From the NCBI GenBank assembly GCA_945266285.1, contig CALYOP010000002.1, positions 186,001 to 250,000 on the forward strand: a DNA stretch of 64,000 bases. Reading direction: 5' to 3'. Position 1 is the first letter of the stretch, and every line of letters begins with the position of its first letter. Shown piece by piece: positions 46,425 through 56,155 of the stretch. The notes under the pieces were generated by a model. The model had not been told where the DNA came from and ran no database searches. It worked only from the letters and a program-made list of their open reading frames with translations. This DNA is from an uncultured Commensalibacter sp. Its GTDB lineage: Bacteria; Pseudomonadota; Alphaproteobacteria; Acetobacterales; Acetobacteraceae. The position numbers and the translations under genes are program-made.

Positions 46425-47760
46425 ACACAGCTTTCTTTTTCCTCCCTTTAAGGAGGAAACCTAACTGACAGAGGATTAAAAGGAGTGTTGCTATTAAAGT
46501 TGCTGGACCAATGCCGCTTAATTTCCAATAGCTGATTAATAAAACTAACAAAGGAAAGAAAATGAGCGTGTCAACAATACGCGAAATTAGAGCACCTTTT
46601 GTATTTCCTGTTGTAATCAAAATAGGTTCAAGTGTTAATCCCCATATCTGTATTAATTCGGCACTTGCTAACCAATAAAGTAGCGTTAATGTTTCTGGTG
46701 TTGGCGGTTTATGAAGCATGAGCTTTAGTAGTGGAACCGCAACATAAGGAAGAATAACCAGAATAATGGTTGCTACACCACCCGTTAATAACGTTATTTG
46801 TAAACCCATTTTGTAAAGATGGGTCGGTTTATTACTTTGCCACGAGCGTGCCATTTCAGGATAAAGCGTCGATTGAAAGAGCGTCATTGGTTTTGCAGCA
46901 GCTTCAGCAATTTTATTGGCAATATTATAGTATCCTGCTGAAACGGGGCCTAGCATGCTGCCGATAATTTGTGTGGGAATTTCTCCAAAAGCTAAAGATA
47001 AGGTTACATTTAAATTCGTATTCCACGCAAATCGCCAAATACCAGGTAAGTCACGGGTTAAGCCGTCATGAATACGACCAAAAAAACCCGATAAAAATCC
47101 CTGACGATAAAGAAGAATACTGGCCATCAGAAAGATACTAAAGAAATCTGCAAAGGCTGCTACCATCCAGACAATAACAGCTCCTTTAATTCCACCACCA
47201 ATTAATGTAAGAAAAACAATGCCTAGAAAGCGGGTAAGCGTGGTTACTATGCCTTGGACAGCTAACCAATCAAATCGATTTAATAAACGTAAAACACCAT
47301 TTGACGTGGCACTTGTCATAAAAATGACTGCAAAGCTGTACATGATTCCAAGCGCATGCCATTCTGGTGGCCACCCCAATAAATTACTAAAAAAATAAGC
47401 ACATGGGATGCTAATGAGCATCGCCATTAAGCCACTACTAAAATCAAGCAGCAAGGAGAACCGTAAAACGCGTTGAAAAAGAGGGATATTCTTGTTTTCA
47501 AAAGGTTTTAGACCGTAATGTAAAATAGTCTGCCATGATTGAAAAGCCGCTATGTCACTGATAATATGACCGAAAACATTTAATAGAATAATAAATCCAT
47601 AACCTTTAGCACCAACAAGTTGTACTGTTAAAGATACTTGAAGAAGGCCGAGCGGAACATTGACAATTTTACCGCTTAAAAGCTTTAACAAATTACGTCC
47701 AGAGCGTCTTAAGCTTCCTCTGGAAGATGGCAAAGTTTTATAAGGCAATGAAATATCCAA
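46348..47760 (-). CDS. Flippase-like membrane protein (Wzx/MATE-like polysaccharide exporter)
   Basis: 470 aa with about 12-13 hydrophobic segments, resembling lipopolysaccharide biosynthesis flippases (MVF/MOP superfamily). The short stretches L-G-P-V-S-A-G-Y-Y-N-I-A-N-K and L-P-Y-V-A-V-P-L-L-K-L-M are typical. It would move a lipid-linked oligosaccharide across the inner membrane, consistent with rfb genes 1 kb away. The C-terminal tail (about 28 hydrophilic residues after K-G-R-K-K-K) is coded antisense to the end of the dehydrogenase gene. Confidence 0.8.
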   Translation of the reverse strand: MDISLPYKTLPSSRGSLRRSGRNLLKLLSGKIVNVPLGLLQVSLTVQLVGAKGYGFIILLNVFGHIISDIAAFQSWQTILHYGLKPFENKNIPLFQRVLRFSLLLDFSSGLMAMLISIPCAYFFSNLLGWPPEWHALGIMYSFAVIFMTSATSNGVLRLLNRFDWLAVQGIVTTLTRFLGIVFLTLIGGGIKGAVIVWMVAAFADFFSIFLMASILLYRQGFLSGFFGRIHDGLTRDLPGIWRFAWNTNLNVTLSLAFGEIPTQIIGSMLGPVSAGYYNIANKIAEAAAKPMTLFQSTLYPEMARSWQSNKPTHLYKMGLQITLLTGGVATIILVILPYVAVPLLKLMLHKPPTPETLTLLYWLASAELIQIWGLTLEPILITTGNTKGALISRIVDTLIFFPLLVLLISYWKLSGIGPATLIATLLLILCQLGFLLKGRKKKAVFTTQEITPQHPSNDHSLDPIKPDLH

Positions 47761-47864
47761 AAAGTTATGAGGTTATAAAGGGATTCTTCTTTTCTGAAGC
47801 AGTGCAGGTAAATTTTTATTTAGAGTAAAATATCGATACATTATTAAAAATGAATAAATGAAGA

Positions 47865-48542
47865 TTATTGCATGTATGGTAACTCGTTGACCAAAACAAT
47901 ACGCCAATTTTCTGCCTGCTTTTCTAATATGGTTAAAGATAGATTGTAAATAGAAAAAGACAATGCTGTTTGTATATTAATTTTTAAAGCGTAGGCAATT
48001 GCTGCACGAATAGAGCCACCATGCGTTATTGCAATCATATCTTGTCCGTTATGTTGGTGTGCCATTTGATCCAAAAATTGGCCGACACGGTTATAAACAT
48101 CGGTCATGCTTTCGCCTTCTGGAGGGCATTCAGTTGCTGATAAAGGCCAAAAAGGATGCGCGGGTTGAGAACGGAAATCAATCATTTTTTCGTGTGGTAA
48201 ACCTTGCCATTTTCCCAGGTTCTGTTCAAGTAATTGCGGCATAGCTTCCCAGGATTTTGACCCATAACCTTCTTTTTGAATAGCTTTTGCCGTTTGCTGG
48301 GTACGCTTCAAAGGTGATGTAAACCATATTCCATTTTTAGGTAAACGTTTTGCAAGAAATTGGTAAATTCTTTTTTGAGCCACTAAATGATCGGGGCAAA
48401 TCGAAACATCCATAGTTCCATAGAGAAATTGACGTGATTTTTCTTCGACAATGGCGTGACGAACTAACCAAAAGCGCGTTGTTCCTGGGGGTGTGTTCGG
48501 TGTATCAAGAAAATGATATTTATCTTTTAATATATTTTGCAT
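47865..48542 (-). CDS. Histidine phosphatase family protein
   Basis: 225 aa. The catalytic R-H motif appears as F-W-L-V-R-H-A-I-V-E (His about 29, RHA variant of RHG). The second set includes S-P-L-K-R-T-Q-Q-T-A, E-G-E-S-M-T-D and I-T-H-G-G-S-I-R-A. Family members are phosphoglycerate mutases, CobC-like and other phosphatases; the substrate cannot be told. Confidence 0.87.
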   Translation of the reverse strand: MQNILKDKYHFLDTPNTPPGTTRFWLVRHAIVEEKSRQFLYGTMDVSICPDHLVAQKRIYQFLAKRLPKNGIWFTSPLKRTQQTAKAIQKEGYGSKSWEAMPQLLEQNLGKWQGLPHEKMIDFRSQPAHPFWPLSATECPPEGESMTDVYNRVGQFLDQMAHQHNGQDMIAITHGGSIRAAIAYALKINIQTALSFSIYNLSLTILEKQAENWRIVLVNELPYMQ

Positions 48543-48741
48543 ACAAAATAACTTTATTTATAATGTTGTCAGAATATTTTATATTAAAGTATTGATATTC
48601 ATCATCTAAATATGGTTGTTAAAATTATTGTTAATTTATCATAATATACAGTTTTTACGGAGTGAGTCTGTTCATAATAAACATGAAATGTTAGTTAAAC
48701 GCTTTTAATTGATTTTTCAACATTGAGGTATTTAGACAATT

Positions 48742-49800
48742 ATGCACGTTCTTGTAACAGGCGGTTGTGGTTTTATTGGTTCCGCAGTAGTTCGTCATTT
48801 GATTCATTATACGAATCATCATGTAATAAATGTCGATGCATTGACATATTCTGCATCCCCTGAAGCTGTTGCGGAAATAAAAGATAATGATCGATATCGT
48901 TTTTACAAGGCTAACATAACAGATGCTGTTGCTATGCAGCAGGCTTTTGAAAAATATAAACCTGATGCTGTGATGCATTTGGCAGCTGAATCGCATGTTG
49001 ATCGTTCAATTGATGGTCCTGGTCTTTTTATCGAAACCAATGTGATGGGGACTTATACGCTATTACAGGCTGCTTATCAATATTGGAAAGCATTACCAGA
49101 AAATAAGAAAAAGCAATTTCGGTTTCATCATATTTCAACGGATGAAGTCTTTGGTGCACTTAATCCAAATGATCCACCGTTTAATGAGCAAACCCCTTAT
49201 GACCCACGTAGTCCATATTCTGCATCAAAAGCAGCATCAGACCATCTTGTAAGAGCATGGTACCATACTTATGGTTTGCCAACCTTTGTTACAAATACAA
49301 CCAATAATTATGGCATTTGGCATTTTCCAGAAAAGCTGATTCCTTTGATTATTATTAATGCTTTGGAAGGCAAGGAACTTCCTGTTTATGGCAAGGGCGA
49401 AAATATTCGCGATTGGTTATTTGTTGAAGACCATGCCAAAGCTTTGGTTAAGGCTGTAGAAATGGGAAAACCTGGTGAAACCTATGCAATTGGTGCCCAG
49501 CAGCCCAGAACCAATCTTGAAGTCGTTCAAACGATTTGTAAAATTTTAGATGAGCTTAAACCCGATCCGCAAGGTAAACGGGAACGATTGATTCGTTTTG
49601 TAGCGGATCGTCCTGGTCATGATTTCCGTTACGAAATTGATCCCACACATGCTCAAAAAGCTTTAGTATGGAAAGCAGAGCATAATTTTGAAATGGGTAT
49701 TCGGAAAACCATTCAATGGTATCTTGATCACCAGGATTGGTGGAAAACCATTCGTCAAAATCGCTATGATGGTCAACGACTTGGTGTAACAAAGGACTAA
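48742..49800 (+). CDS. rfbB: dTDP-glucose 4,6-dehydratase
   Basis: 352 aa SDR-type enzyme, second step of dTDP-L-rhamnose synthesis. NAD fold V-T-G-G-C-G-F-I-G-S-A (5-15). Active-site tyrosine and lysine in Y-S-A-S-K-A-A-S-D-H. S-T-D-E-V-F-G and N-N-Y-G-I-W-H-F-P-E-K-L-I-P are family marks. First gene of rfbB-rfbA-rfbC-rfbD. Preceded by a 199-nt AT-rich gap. Confidence 0.96.
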   Translation: MHVLVTGGCGFIGSAVVRHLIHYTNHHVINVDALTYSASPEAVAEIKDNDRYRFYKANITDAVAMQQAFEKYKPDAVMHLAAESHVDRSIDGPGLFIETNVMGTYTLLQAAYQYWKALPENKKKQFRFHHISTDEVFGALNPNDPPFNEQTPYDPRSPYSASKAASDHLVRAWYHTYGLPTFVTNTTNNYGIWHFPEKLIPLIIINALEGKELPVYGKGENIRDWLFVEDHAKALVKAVEMGKPGETYAIGAQQPRTNLEVVQTICKILDELKPDPQGKRERLIRFVADRPGHDFRYEIDPTHAQKALVWKAEHNFEMGIRKTIQWYLDHQDWWKTIRQNRYDGQRLGVTKD

Positions 49801-49806
49801 TCAAAA

Positions 49807-50697
49807 ATGGTAGAAACCCGTATAAAAGGTATCTTGTTGGCGGGAGGATCTGGTACTCGTCTCTATCCAATGACCCAAGGCGCTAGTAAGCAGCTATTGC
49901 CAGTTTACGACAAGCCAATGATTTATTATCCGCTAACGACTTTGATGTTGGCTGGTATTCAAGATATTATGATTATTTCTACTCCAAATGATTTGCCGCA
50001 GTTTAAAAGGCTTTTGGGGGATGGTTCGCATTTGGGTGTTCGCTTTGAATATTGTGAACAGCCAAGCCCTGACGGCATAGCACAGGCTTTTATTTTGGCA
50101 CGTGACTGGTTGCAAAATTCTCCTTGTGCGCTGGTTTTGGGCGATAATTTGATTTTTGCAGATCATCTGGGAGAACTCTTGCAAAAAGCAGCATCTCGGT
50201 CGCATGGTGCAACGGTTTTTGCCTATCAGGTTCGTGATCCTGAGCGTTACGGGGTTGTTTCTTTTGATGAGGCTGGCAAAGCGCAACAAATTATTGAAAA
50301 ACCAGCGGAACCGCCTTCAAATTGGGCTGTAACGGGATTGTATTTCTATGATGCCCGTGTTTCTGAATTCGCAAGTCGGATTAAACCTTCTCCTCGTGGC
50401 GAATATGAAATTACGGATTTAAATCAAATATATCTTGAAGATAATTCGCTTCATGTAGAACGGTTAGGTCGAGGTTGTGCTTGGCTTGATGCTGGCGTTC
50501 CTGACAGTTTGATGCAAGCGGGTCTTTTTGTTCAGACAATTCAGTCAAGACAAGGGATGCTTGTCGGATCACCAGAAGAAGTTGCTTATCGCAAAGGGTT
50601 TATTGATTCGGAAGCTTTACGTAATTTAGCAAAGAAACTGAAGAAAACAGAATTAGGCCGGATGTTGGCTGAAATCGTAGATGGCCCTCCTGTTTAA
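49807..50697 (+). CDS. rfbA: Glucose-1-phosphate thymidylyltransferase
   Basis: 296 aa. Makes dTDP-glucose from glucose-1-phosphate and dTTP. Nucleotide-binding G-I-L-L-A-G-G-S-G-T-R-L-Y-P (residues 8-21), S-K-Q-L-L-P-V-Y-D-K-P-M-I-Y-Y-P and E-K-P are present. The ATG lies 6 nt after the rfbB stop. Confidence 0.97.
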   Translation: MVETRIKGILLAGGSGTRLYPMTQGASKQLLPVYDKPMIYYPLTTLMLAGIQDIMIISTPNDLPQFKRLLGDGSHLGVRFEYCEQPSPDGIAQAFILARDWLQNSPCALVLGDNLIFADHLGELLQKAASRSHGATVFAYQVRDPERYGVVSFDEAGKAQQIIEKPAEPPSNWAVTGLYFYDARVSEFASRIKPSPRGEYEITDLNQIYLEDNSLHVERLGRGCAWLDAGVPDSLMQAGLFVQTIQSRQGMLVGSPEEVAYRKGFIDSEALRNLAKKLKKTELGRMLAEIVDGPPV

Positions 50698-50739
50698 GAA
50701 TATATGTTTAGAAATATTATTGATTAAGGAATTGATATT

Positions 50740-51300
50740 GTGAAAGTTGAACATCTTGCTATTCCTGAAGTAATTCTGTTTACTCCTCCTCGTTTTCAGG
50801 ATAATCGCGGTTTTTTTTCTGAAACCTATAATGCAAAAAGGTTAGAAGAAGCAGGTATTCATTTACCATTTGTACAAGATAACCAAAGTCTTTCTGTTCA
50901 GAAGGGTGTTGTTCGCGGATTACATTGTCAGGTTGCTCCTTATGTTCAAGGAAAGCTTGTACGATGCACACAAGGTGCAATTTGGGATGTAGCAATCGAT
51001 GCCCGAACAGGTTCACCAACATATGGCAAATGGGTAGGGGCAGAACTATCTGCCGATAACTGGTCGCAGTTATGGATCCCACCCGGTTTTTTACATGGTT
51101 TTTGTACGTTAACCGATAATGCAATGGTGCAATATAAATGCACTAATCTTTATAGCAAAGCGTGCGAACGTGCCGTAATTTGGAATTGTAAGGATATCGG
51201 GATTAACTGGCCGGTTAATGAAAAAGATGTCGTTTTATCCGAAAAAGACGCACAAAACCCAGGATTTTCAGCAGCTAAAGGCTGGTTCCCTTATCCTTAA
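50740..51300 (+). CDS. rfbC: dTDP-4-dehydrorhamnose 3,5-epimerase
   Basis: 186 aa cupin. Catalytic motif R-G-L-H-C-Q (His in the epimerase site), G-K-L-V-R-C and D-V-A-I-D-A-R-T-G-S-P-T-Y-G-K-W. Start is GTG with TAAGGA 9 nt upstream. The start is preceded by 42 nt. Confidence 0.95.
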   Translation: MKVEHLAIPEVILFTPPRFQDNRGFFSETYNAKRLEEAGIHLPFVQDNQSLSVQKGVVRGLHCQVAPYVQGKLVRCTQGAIWDVAIDARTGSPTYGKWVGAELSADNWSQLWIPPGFLHGFCTLTDNAMVQYKCTNLYSKACERAVIWNCKDIGINWPVNEKDVVLSEKDAQNPGFSAAKGWFPYP

Positions 51301-51312
51301 AAGGAAAAAGAA

Positions 51313-52191
51313 ATGACTATTACCGTAATTGGCAGCAAAGGTGGGCAGTTAGCAACATCTTTAATGAACTTGAAAGACCATCGTCTTAAATTTCTAGGTC
51401 GACCAGTTTTTGATTTTACAGATGAAGCAAGCTTTCAATCTGTCTTTGCTGATGGAAAGCCAGAACTATTGGTTAATACCGCTGCTTGGACGGCTGTTGA
51501 TGCCGCTGAAGAACATGTAAAAGAAGCGAATCAAGTTAATCGTGATGGCCCGGCAGCTTTGGCAAAACTTTGTGCAGAACATGATGTGCCATTAATTCAT
51601 GTTTCAACGGATTATGTATTCGCTGGTGATAAAGGTGCGCCATATGTTGAGGAGGATCCGGTATCGCCTCAAACTGTTTATGGAAGAAGCAAGGCAGAAG
51701 GCGAAGCCGCTATTTTAGCCGCACAACCGAAATCTATTATTTTGCGAACAGCATGGGTTTATTCTGGTCACGGCAAAAATTTTGTTCGTACTATGATTAA
51801 TGCGGGTGCAAAGAATCCGGTATTGCGCGTTGTTAGTGATCAAATTGGTAATCCAACCAGTTCTGATGATTTAGCGTGGGTTATTATGCAGATTGCTGAC
51901 AAGGTTTTAAAGGACGGTTGGCAAGATTCGCATTCTGGTATCTATCATGCTGTTGGTACTGGTGATGCAAGTTGGTATGATCTGGCTGTTTACGCTTTAA
52001 AAGAAGCAGAAGTTTTTGGTCATAAAATGCCGGAAGTCCAAGCAATTGATACGGCATCATGGCCAACCCCGGCGAAACGTCCTCAAGATTCAAGATTGAA
52101 TACCGATAAGCTTCATCGTGTTTTTCAATTACGTTTTCCAAGGTGGGAAGAAAGTACGAAAAAAGCTGTAAAAGAAATCTGTTCTGTTTAA
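51313..52191 (+). CDS. rfbD: dTDP-4-dehydrorhamnose reductase
   Basis: 292 aa. Last step to dTDP-L-rhamnose. The Rossmann motif at the N-terminus is V-I-G-S-K-G-G-Q-L-A. V-N-T-A-A-W-T-A-V-D-A-A-E, S-T-D-Y-V-F-A-G and the active-site Y-G-R-S-K-A-E-G-E follow. Last gene of the cluster, with a terminator 24 nt after the stop. Confidence 0.96.
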   Translation: MTITVIGSKGGQLATSLMNLKDHRLKFLGRPVFDFTDEASFQSVFADGKPELLVNTAAWTAVDAAEEHVKEANQVNRDGPAALAKLCAEHDVPLIHVSTDYVFAGDKGAPYVEEDPVSPQTVYGRSKAEGEAAILAAQPKSIILRTAWVYSGHGKNFVRTMINAGAKNPVLRVVSDQIGNPTSSDDLAWVIMQIADKVLKDGWQDSHSGIYHAVGTGDASWYDLAVYALKEAEVFGHKMPEVQAIDTASWPTPAKRPQDSRLNTDKLHRVFQLRFPRWEESTKKAVKEICSV

Positions 52192-52215
52192 GAGCAGTTA
52201 TAAATCTACTTTTTT

Positions 52216-52249
52216 AGCCCTTTAACCGTTTTTGTTAAGGGGCTTTTTT
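52216..52249 (+). terminator. Rho-independent terminator after rfbD
   Basis: 11-bp stem (one G-U pair) 52216-52226 / 52234-52244 with a 7-nt loop, followed by TTTTTT. The mirror side carries A on the minus transcript, so it acts only on the plus strand. Confidence 0.8.
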
Positions 52250-52910
52250 ATATCAAAGACAAGGCTTTTAAAAAAGTAACCATATGTTTCGGGGGTGTTG
52301 CTGTCGTTTCAATAACGGGATCAAGCGGTAAGGAAATATACCGATTAAAAAGTTGTAAGCTGTGGTGATCAGAGGCCCCGTAAATGTTATCTCCAATAAT
52401 ACGACATCCAAGGGAGGCACAATGTACCCGAGCTTGATGTGTACGACCCGTATGCAGGTAAAGTTCTAGACAACTAATATTTTCATTGCTTCCTAAAACA
52501 CGCCATGTCGTTATTGCTTTTTGCCCAGTTGTTGGACTGGTTTTAATAAACCATTTTTTGTTATCATTATATTGTTTCGATAGGAAATTCTCGATTATGC
52601 CTCGGTCTTGCTTGGGTTTCCCTTGCACAATAGCCCAATAAATTTTAGTTACTTTCCCTTGTGAAAAACATTTCTGAGCTTCTATTAAGGCTTGTTTGCG
52701 GAGTGCAATCAGTAGGCAGCCTGCAGTATCTTGATCTAGGCGGTGGGCAAGCCAGGGGCCATCTTTACGGCGTGATAAAAGCGGCAAGAAATCTTCAATT
52801 GATTTCTGATGATTTCGATTTGGATGAACCGGTATGCCAGCAGGTTTGTTTATAATAACAAAATGTGAATTGCGGAATAAAATCGGAAAAGGGAAATTAG
52901 ACGTGATCAC
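52248..52910 (-). CDS. RluA-family RNA pseudouridine synthase
   Basis: 220 aa. Catalytic motif H-R-L-D-Q-D-T-A-G-C-L (the Asp is the nucleophile), then K-I-Y-W-A-I-V-Q-G-K-P and L-H-T-G-R-T-H-Q-A-R-V-H. It lacks an N-terminal S4 domain, so the exact uridine is uncertain. The start is GTG and its first G is the last base of the ftsK TAG stop (TAGTG), giving tight coupling. Confidence 0.9.
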   Translation of the reverse strand: MITSNFPFPILFRNSHFVIINKPAGIPVHPNRNHQKSIEDFLPLLSRRKDGPWLAHRLDQDTAGCLLIALRKQALIEAQKCFSQGKVTKIYWAIVQGKPKQDRGIIENFLSKQYNDNKKWFIKTSPTTGQKAITTWRVLGSNENISCLELYLHTGRTHQARVHCASLGCRIIGDNIYGASDHHSLQLFNRYISLPLDPVIETTATPPKHMVTFLKALSLI

Positions 52911-55537
52911 TATCCTTTTTCTGGTCGCTTAACCAAAATTTCTCGTTTACCGACGTGGTTTGCAGGGCTGACAATACGTTCTTTTTCCATTTGCTCTATA
53001 ATTTTTGCTGCACGATTATAACCAATGGATAAATGCCGTTGAATAAAAGAAGTCGAAGCTTTTCCTTCTCGTAATACGATGGCTAGTGCCTGGTTATATA
53101 ACTCATCACTACTATTATCGGAACGCGAGCCACTTTCTTTTTCATCAATAGGTTCTACTGTGACATCTTCAACGTAAATGGGTTCGCCTTGTTTGCGAAG
53201 ATGTTCAACGACCTTTTCAACTTCACCATCTGAAACAAAGGGACCGTGCACGCGGACAATACGGCCACCTGCTTGCATGAAAAGCATATCCCCTTGTCCC
53301 AGTAATTGTTCAGCACCTTGTTCCCCCAGAATTGTTCGGCTATCGAATTTGCTAATGACTTGGAAAGAAATACGCGTTGGGAAATTTGCTTTAATTGTAC
53401 CGGTAATGACATCAACAGATGGGCGTTGGGTTGCCATAATCACATGAATACCTGCAGCACGAGCCATTTGCGCCAGACGCTGAACTGCGGCTTCGATTTC
53501 CTTACCAGCGACCATCATCAGATCAGCCATCTCGTCAATGATTACAACGATATAAGGGAAATGTTCTAATGGAATTTGTTGTTCTTCAAAAGTTGGTTTC
53601 CCCGTTTCTGGATCATAACCAGTTTGTACACGTCGTGTCATAACCTTACGTTGATTACGGGCCATAGTGATTCGTTGGTTATAACCATCAATATTTCTTA
53701 CGCCGAGTTGTGACATGGCCCGATAGCGGCGTTCCATTTCACGTACAGCCCATTTTAAAGCAGAAACAGCTTTATGTGGATCGGTTACAACGGGAGTTAG
53801 TAAATGCGGGATACCTTCGTAAATTGAAAGTTCAAGCATTTTAGGATCAATCAAAATTAATCGGCATTCATCGGGTGAAAGGCGATAAAGCAATGATAAA
53901 ATCATAGCGTTAACACCAACCGATTTACCAGAACCCGTTGTTCCTGCAATTAAGAGATGCGGCATTTTTGCCAAATTGGCATAAATGGGTTCACCAAAAA
54001 TATTTTTCCCGATAGCTAGGCACAAACGTGCGGTATTGCGTACCCATGCTTCCGTATTTAATAATTCAGAGAGATAGACCATTTCTCGGATATTATTGGG
54101 AACTTCGATACCGATGACGTTACGTCCGGGAACGGTTGCAATACGGACAGAAATGACGGCTAATGACCGTGCAATATCATCCGAAAGACCGATAACTCTT
54201 GCAGAGCGGATACCAGGTGCGGGTTCTAATTCATATAAGGTTACGACGGGACCAGATAAAATATTTCCAATAGTACCCTGAACCCCATAATCAGCCAAAA
54301 CCGTTTCTAACATACGTGCATTGGCTTGTAACATTTCTTCAGTAGGTTTCGTTTCGTTTGAAACCGGTGCGCTTCTTAATAAAGATAACGGCGGAAAATT
54401 CCAGACATTTTCATCATTACGGATATGAGAATCCGCATAATCATCTTGATTATTGTCTAAAGATGCATGATTTGACGATAATTCTTTTGGTGTCCGATGT
54501 AATAGGGAAAAAATTCCTTTTGGTTTAGGTAAAGGCGGCGGCAGTTGTTCCTCGTCTTCATAATTATTTGGATGAGGTTCGGGATCGGATAGAGGATTAC
54601 CTGTTGATATCGGATGAGGAATGGCAGGGGTTAGAGTGGGGTGTTTTTCCTCTTTTTCCTTTATCAGCTGAGGATCATATATCGGTGTATTATCAGGTGC
54701 CAGTAGGGATGGTTCACGAGATTTATTAATTACCGTGATTTCTCTGGTCGAAGAACGAATAGATTCCTGATAAGGGGATACCGTTTGATCTTTACGATAT
54801 GGAGTTCGGAAAGGATTAGCAGCCTCCTTATAAGATCGGGTTGATGTGTTCTGACCCATTTTAGTATAGTTGTTATTATTTGCGATAATAGAGCGTTTTC
54901 GGAAAAGAATTCGAAACAAAAAAGGAAAAAGCCCTAAAATCCTTCGCCATTCCTGGCGGGATAGACCCATACACAAGGGAATTAACAAAACGCAAAAAAG
55001 CAGTCCTAAAACCCAGACCAAAATATGGCCGCTCTTCCCCATAAGATCCTGTGCTGCAGCAAAGGCCGTTTTGGCAAGTACCAAACCAATAGAACCACCA
55101 ATACCAGAATTACTTGGCCATCGAATGACCATGTCGGGTTCAATAAATAACGGAATAGCAGAAATAACAGCACTAATAACGGGTATTAAACAAATTAGAG
55201 CAATGATACGAACAATAAATCCATTTAGTAAATGATGGCGGACAATTCTCCAACCCCAGGCTGAAAAGACGATCACGGGAAGAAAGCTGGAAATACCAAA
55301 TCCTTGGATAAAAAAATCAGAAAAATAAGAACCCGTGTAGCCCAGCAAATTGGTTGGGGATTGTGAAGTTGAAGTATTAAAAGAAGGATCTGAAGGGTTA
55401 TAGCTTCCTAAAGCTAAAGCCAGAAAAAGCGCAAATATCCAGAAGATACATCCGCTTATGATAACCAGATGTTTATGTAATTTTGATGGTGGTTCGTCGT
55501 CTGAAGAAAAATTGTCCGGTATACCAAGGCCAGCCAC
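52910..55537 (-). CDS. ftsK: DNA translocase FtsK
   Basis: 875 aa. The N-terminal part has four membrane segments that anchor it at the septum. A linker rich in Pro, Ser and charged residues (about 215-385) follows. The motor has Walker A I-A-G-T-T-G-S-G-K-S (about 530-539), V-I-I-D-E-M-A-D-L and R-A-A-G-I-H-V-I-M-A-T-Q-R. The C-terminal winged-helix gamma domain (about 815-870) recognises directional DNA motifs. It coordinates chromosome dimer resolution with division. Starts 51 nt after rsmD. Confidence 0.96.
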   Translation of the reverse strand: MAGLGIPDNFSSDDEPPSKLHKHLVIISGCIFWIFALFLALALGSYNPSDPSFNTSTSQSPTNLLGYTGSYFSDFFIQGFGISSFLPVIVFSAWGWRIVRHHLLNGFIVRIIALICLIPVISAVISAIPLFIEPDMVIRWPSNSGIGGSIGLVLAKTAFAAAQDLMGKSGHILVWVLGLLFCVLLIPLCMGLSRQEWRRILGLFPFLFRILFRKRSIIANNNNYTKMGQNTSTRSYKEAANPFRTPYRKDQTVSPYQESIRSSTREITVINKSREPSLLAPDNTPIYDPQLIKEKEEKHPTLTPAIPHPISTGNPLSDPEPHPNNYEDEEQLPPPLPKPKGIFSLLHRTPKELSSNHASLDNNQDDYADSHIRNDENVWNFPPLSLLRSAPVSNETKPTEEMLQANARMLETVLADYGVQGTIGNILSGPVVTLYELEPAPGIRSARVIGLSDDIARSLAVISVRIATVPGRNVIGIEVPNNIREMVYLSELLNTEAWVRNTARLCLAIGKNIFGEPIYANLAKMPHLLIAGTTGSGKSVGVNAMILSLLYRLSPDECRLILIDPKMLELSIYEGIPHLLTPVVTDPHKAVSALKWAVREMERRYRAMSQLGVRNIDGYNQRITMARNQRKVMTRRVQTGYDPETGKPTFEEQQIPLEHFPYIVVIIDEMADLMMVAGKEIEAAVQRLAQMARAAGIHVIMATQRPSVDVITGTIKANFPTRISFQVISKFDSRTILGEQGAEQLLGQGDMLFMQAGGRIVRVHGPFVSDGEVEKVVEHLRKQGEPIYVEDVTVEPIDEKESGSRSDNSSDELYNQALAIVLREGKASTSFIQRHLSIGYNRAAKIIEQMEKERIVSPANHVGKREILVKRPEKG

Positions 55538-55588
55538 AGCAATTGATCCAGTTTGATTCAGTGGTTTAACAGGGAGGATGTAACTTGT

Positions 55589-56155
55589 TTATTCGTTGAT
55601 CTGACGATATTGCCAAATCCTTAAACAGGATACTCCCAATTTACGTTCGGTTAGAAGAAAGAATTGTTTCGTCAATGCTAAAGATTCATCTATCGCCGTT
55701 TCAGTGATTAGCAAAGCAGTTGAGGATAACCATCCTTTATTCAATATTTGGGTTAAAGCAGGTAAGATAAGATTATGTCTATAGGGTGGATCGAAAAAGA
55801 TCAAGGAACAAGGTTGTTCTGCTAAGGGTGGATGAAGGATATTATTATAAATTTTGGTAAAAGGCTGCATTCGGCAATGGGTTATATTTTCTTGTAAAAT
55901 GTGTTTGCTGATGGCGTTATTTTCAAAAAAGCAGGCACTTTTTGCGCCACGTGATAAAGCTTCCAATCCTAAGGCACCGGTTCCTGCAAAAGCATCTAAT
56001 ACATAACTATCTTGAACACAGTTTGTTCCACCCCAAACGGGATGTGTTAGCATGTCGAACAAGGTCTGTCGCATACGATCGGATGTCGGGCGGGTATGAT
56101 CGCCTTTTGGTGCTTTTAAACGAGTGCCACGACATTGGCCAGCAATAATGCGCAT
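55589..56155 (-). CDS. rsmD: 16S rRNA (guanine966-N2)-methyltransferase
   Basis: 188 aa. SAM motif V-L-D-A-F-A-G-T-G-A-L-G-L-E-A-L-S-R-G-A (about 48-67) and catalytic F-F-D-P-P-Y. The N-terminus M-R-I-I-A-G-Q-C-R-G-T-R-L is typical. The ATG abuts the rluB stop (TAA-ATG). Confidence 0.95.
   Translation of the reverse strand: MRIIAGQCRGTRLKAPKGDHTRPTSDRMRQTLFDMLTHPVWGGTNCVQDSYVLDAFAGTGALGLEALSRGAKSACFFENNAISKHILQENITHCRMQPFTKIYNNILHPPLAEQPCSLIFFDPPYRHNLILPALTQILNKGWLSSTALLITETAIDESLALTKQFFLLTERKLGVSCLRIWQYRQINE

Noticed and set aside
46438..46459. TTTCCTCC/GGAGGAAA hairpin as a terminator for the alcohol dehydrogenase
   Set aside because: No T tract follows on the plus strand and it lies inside the opposite coding sequence.
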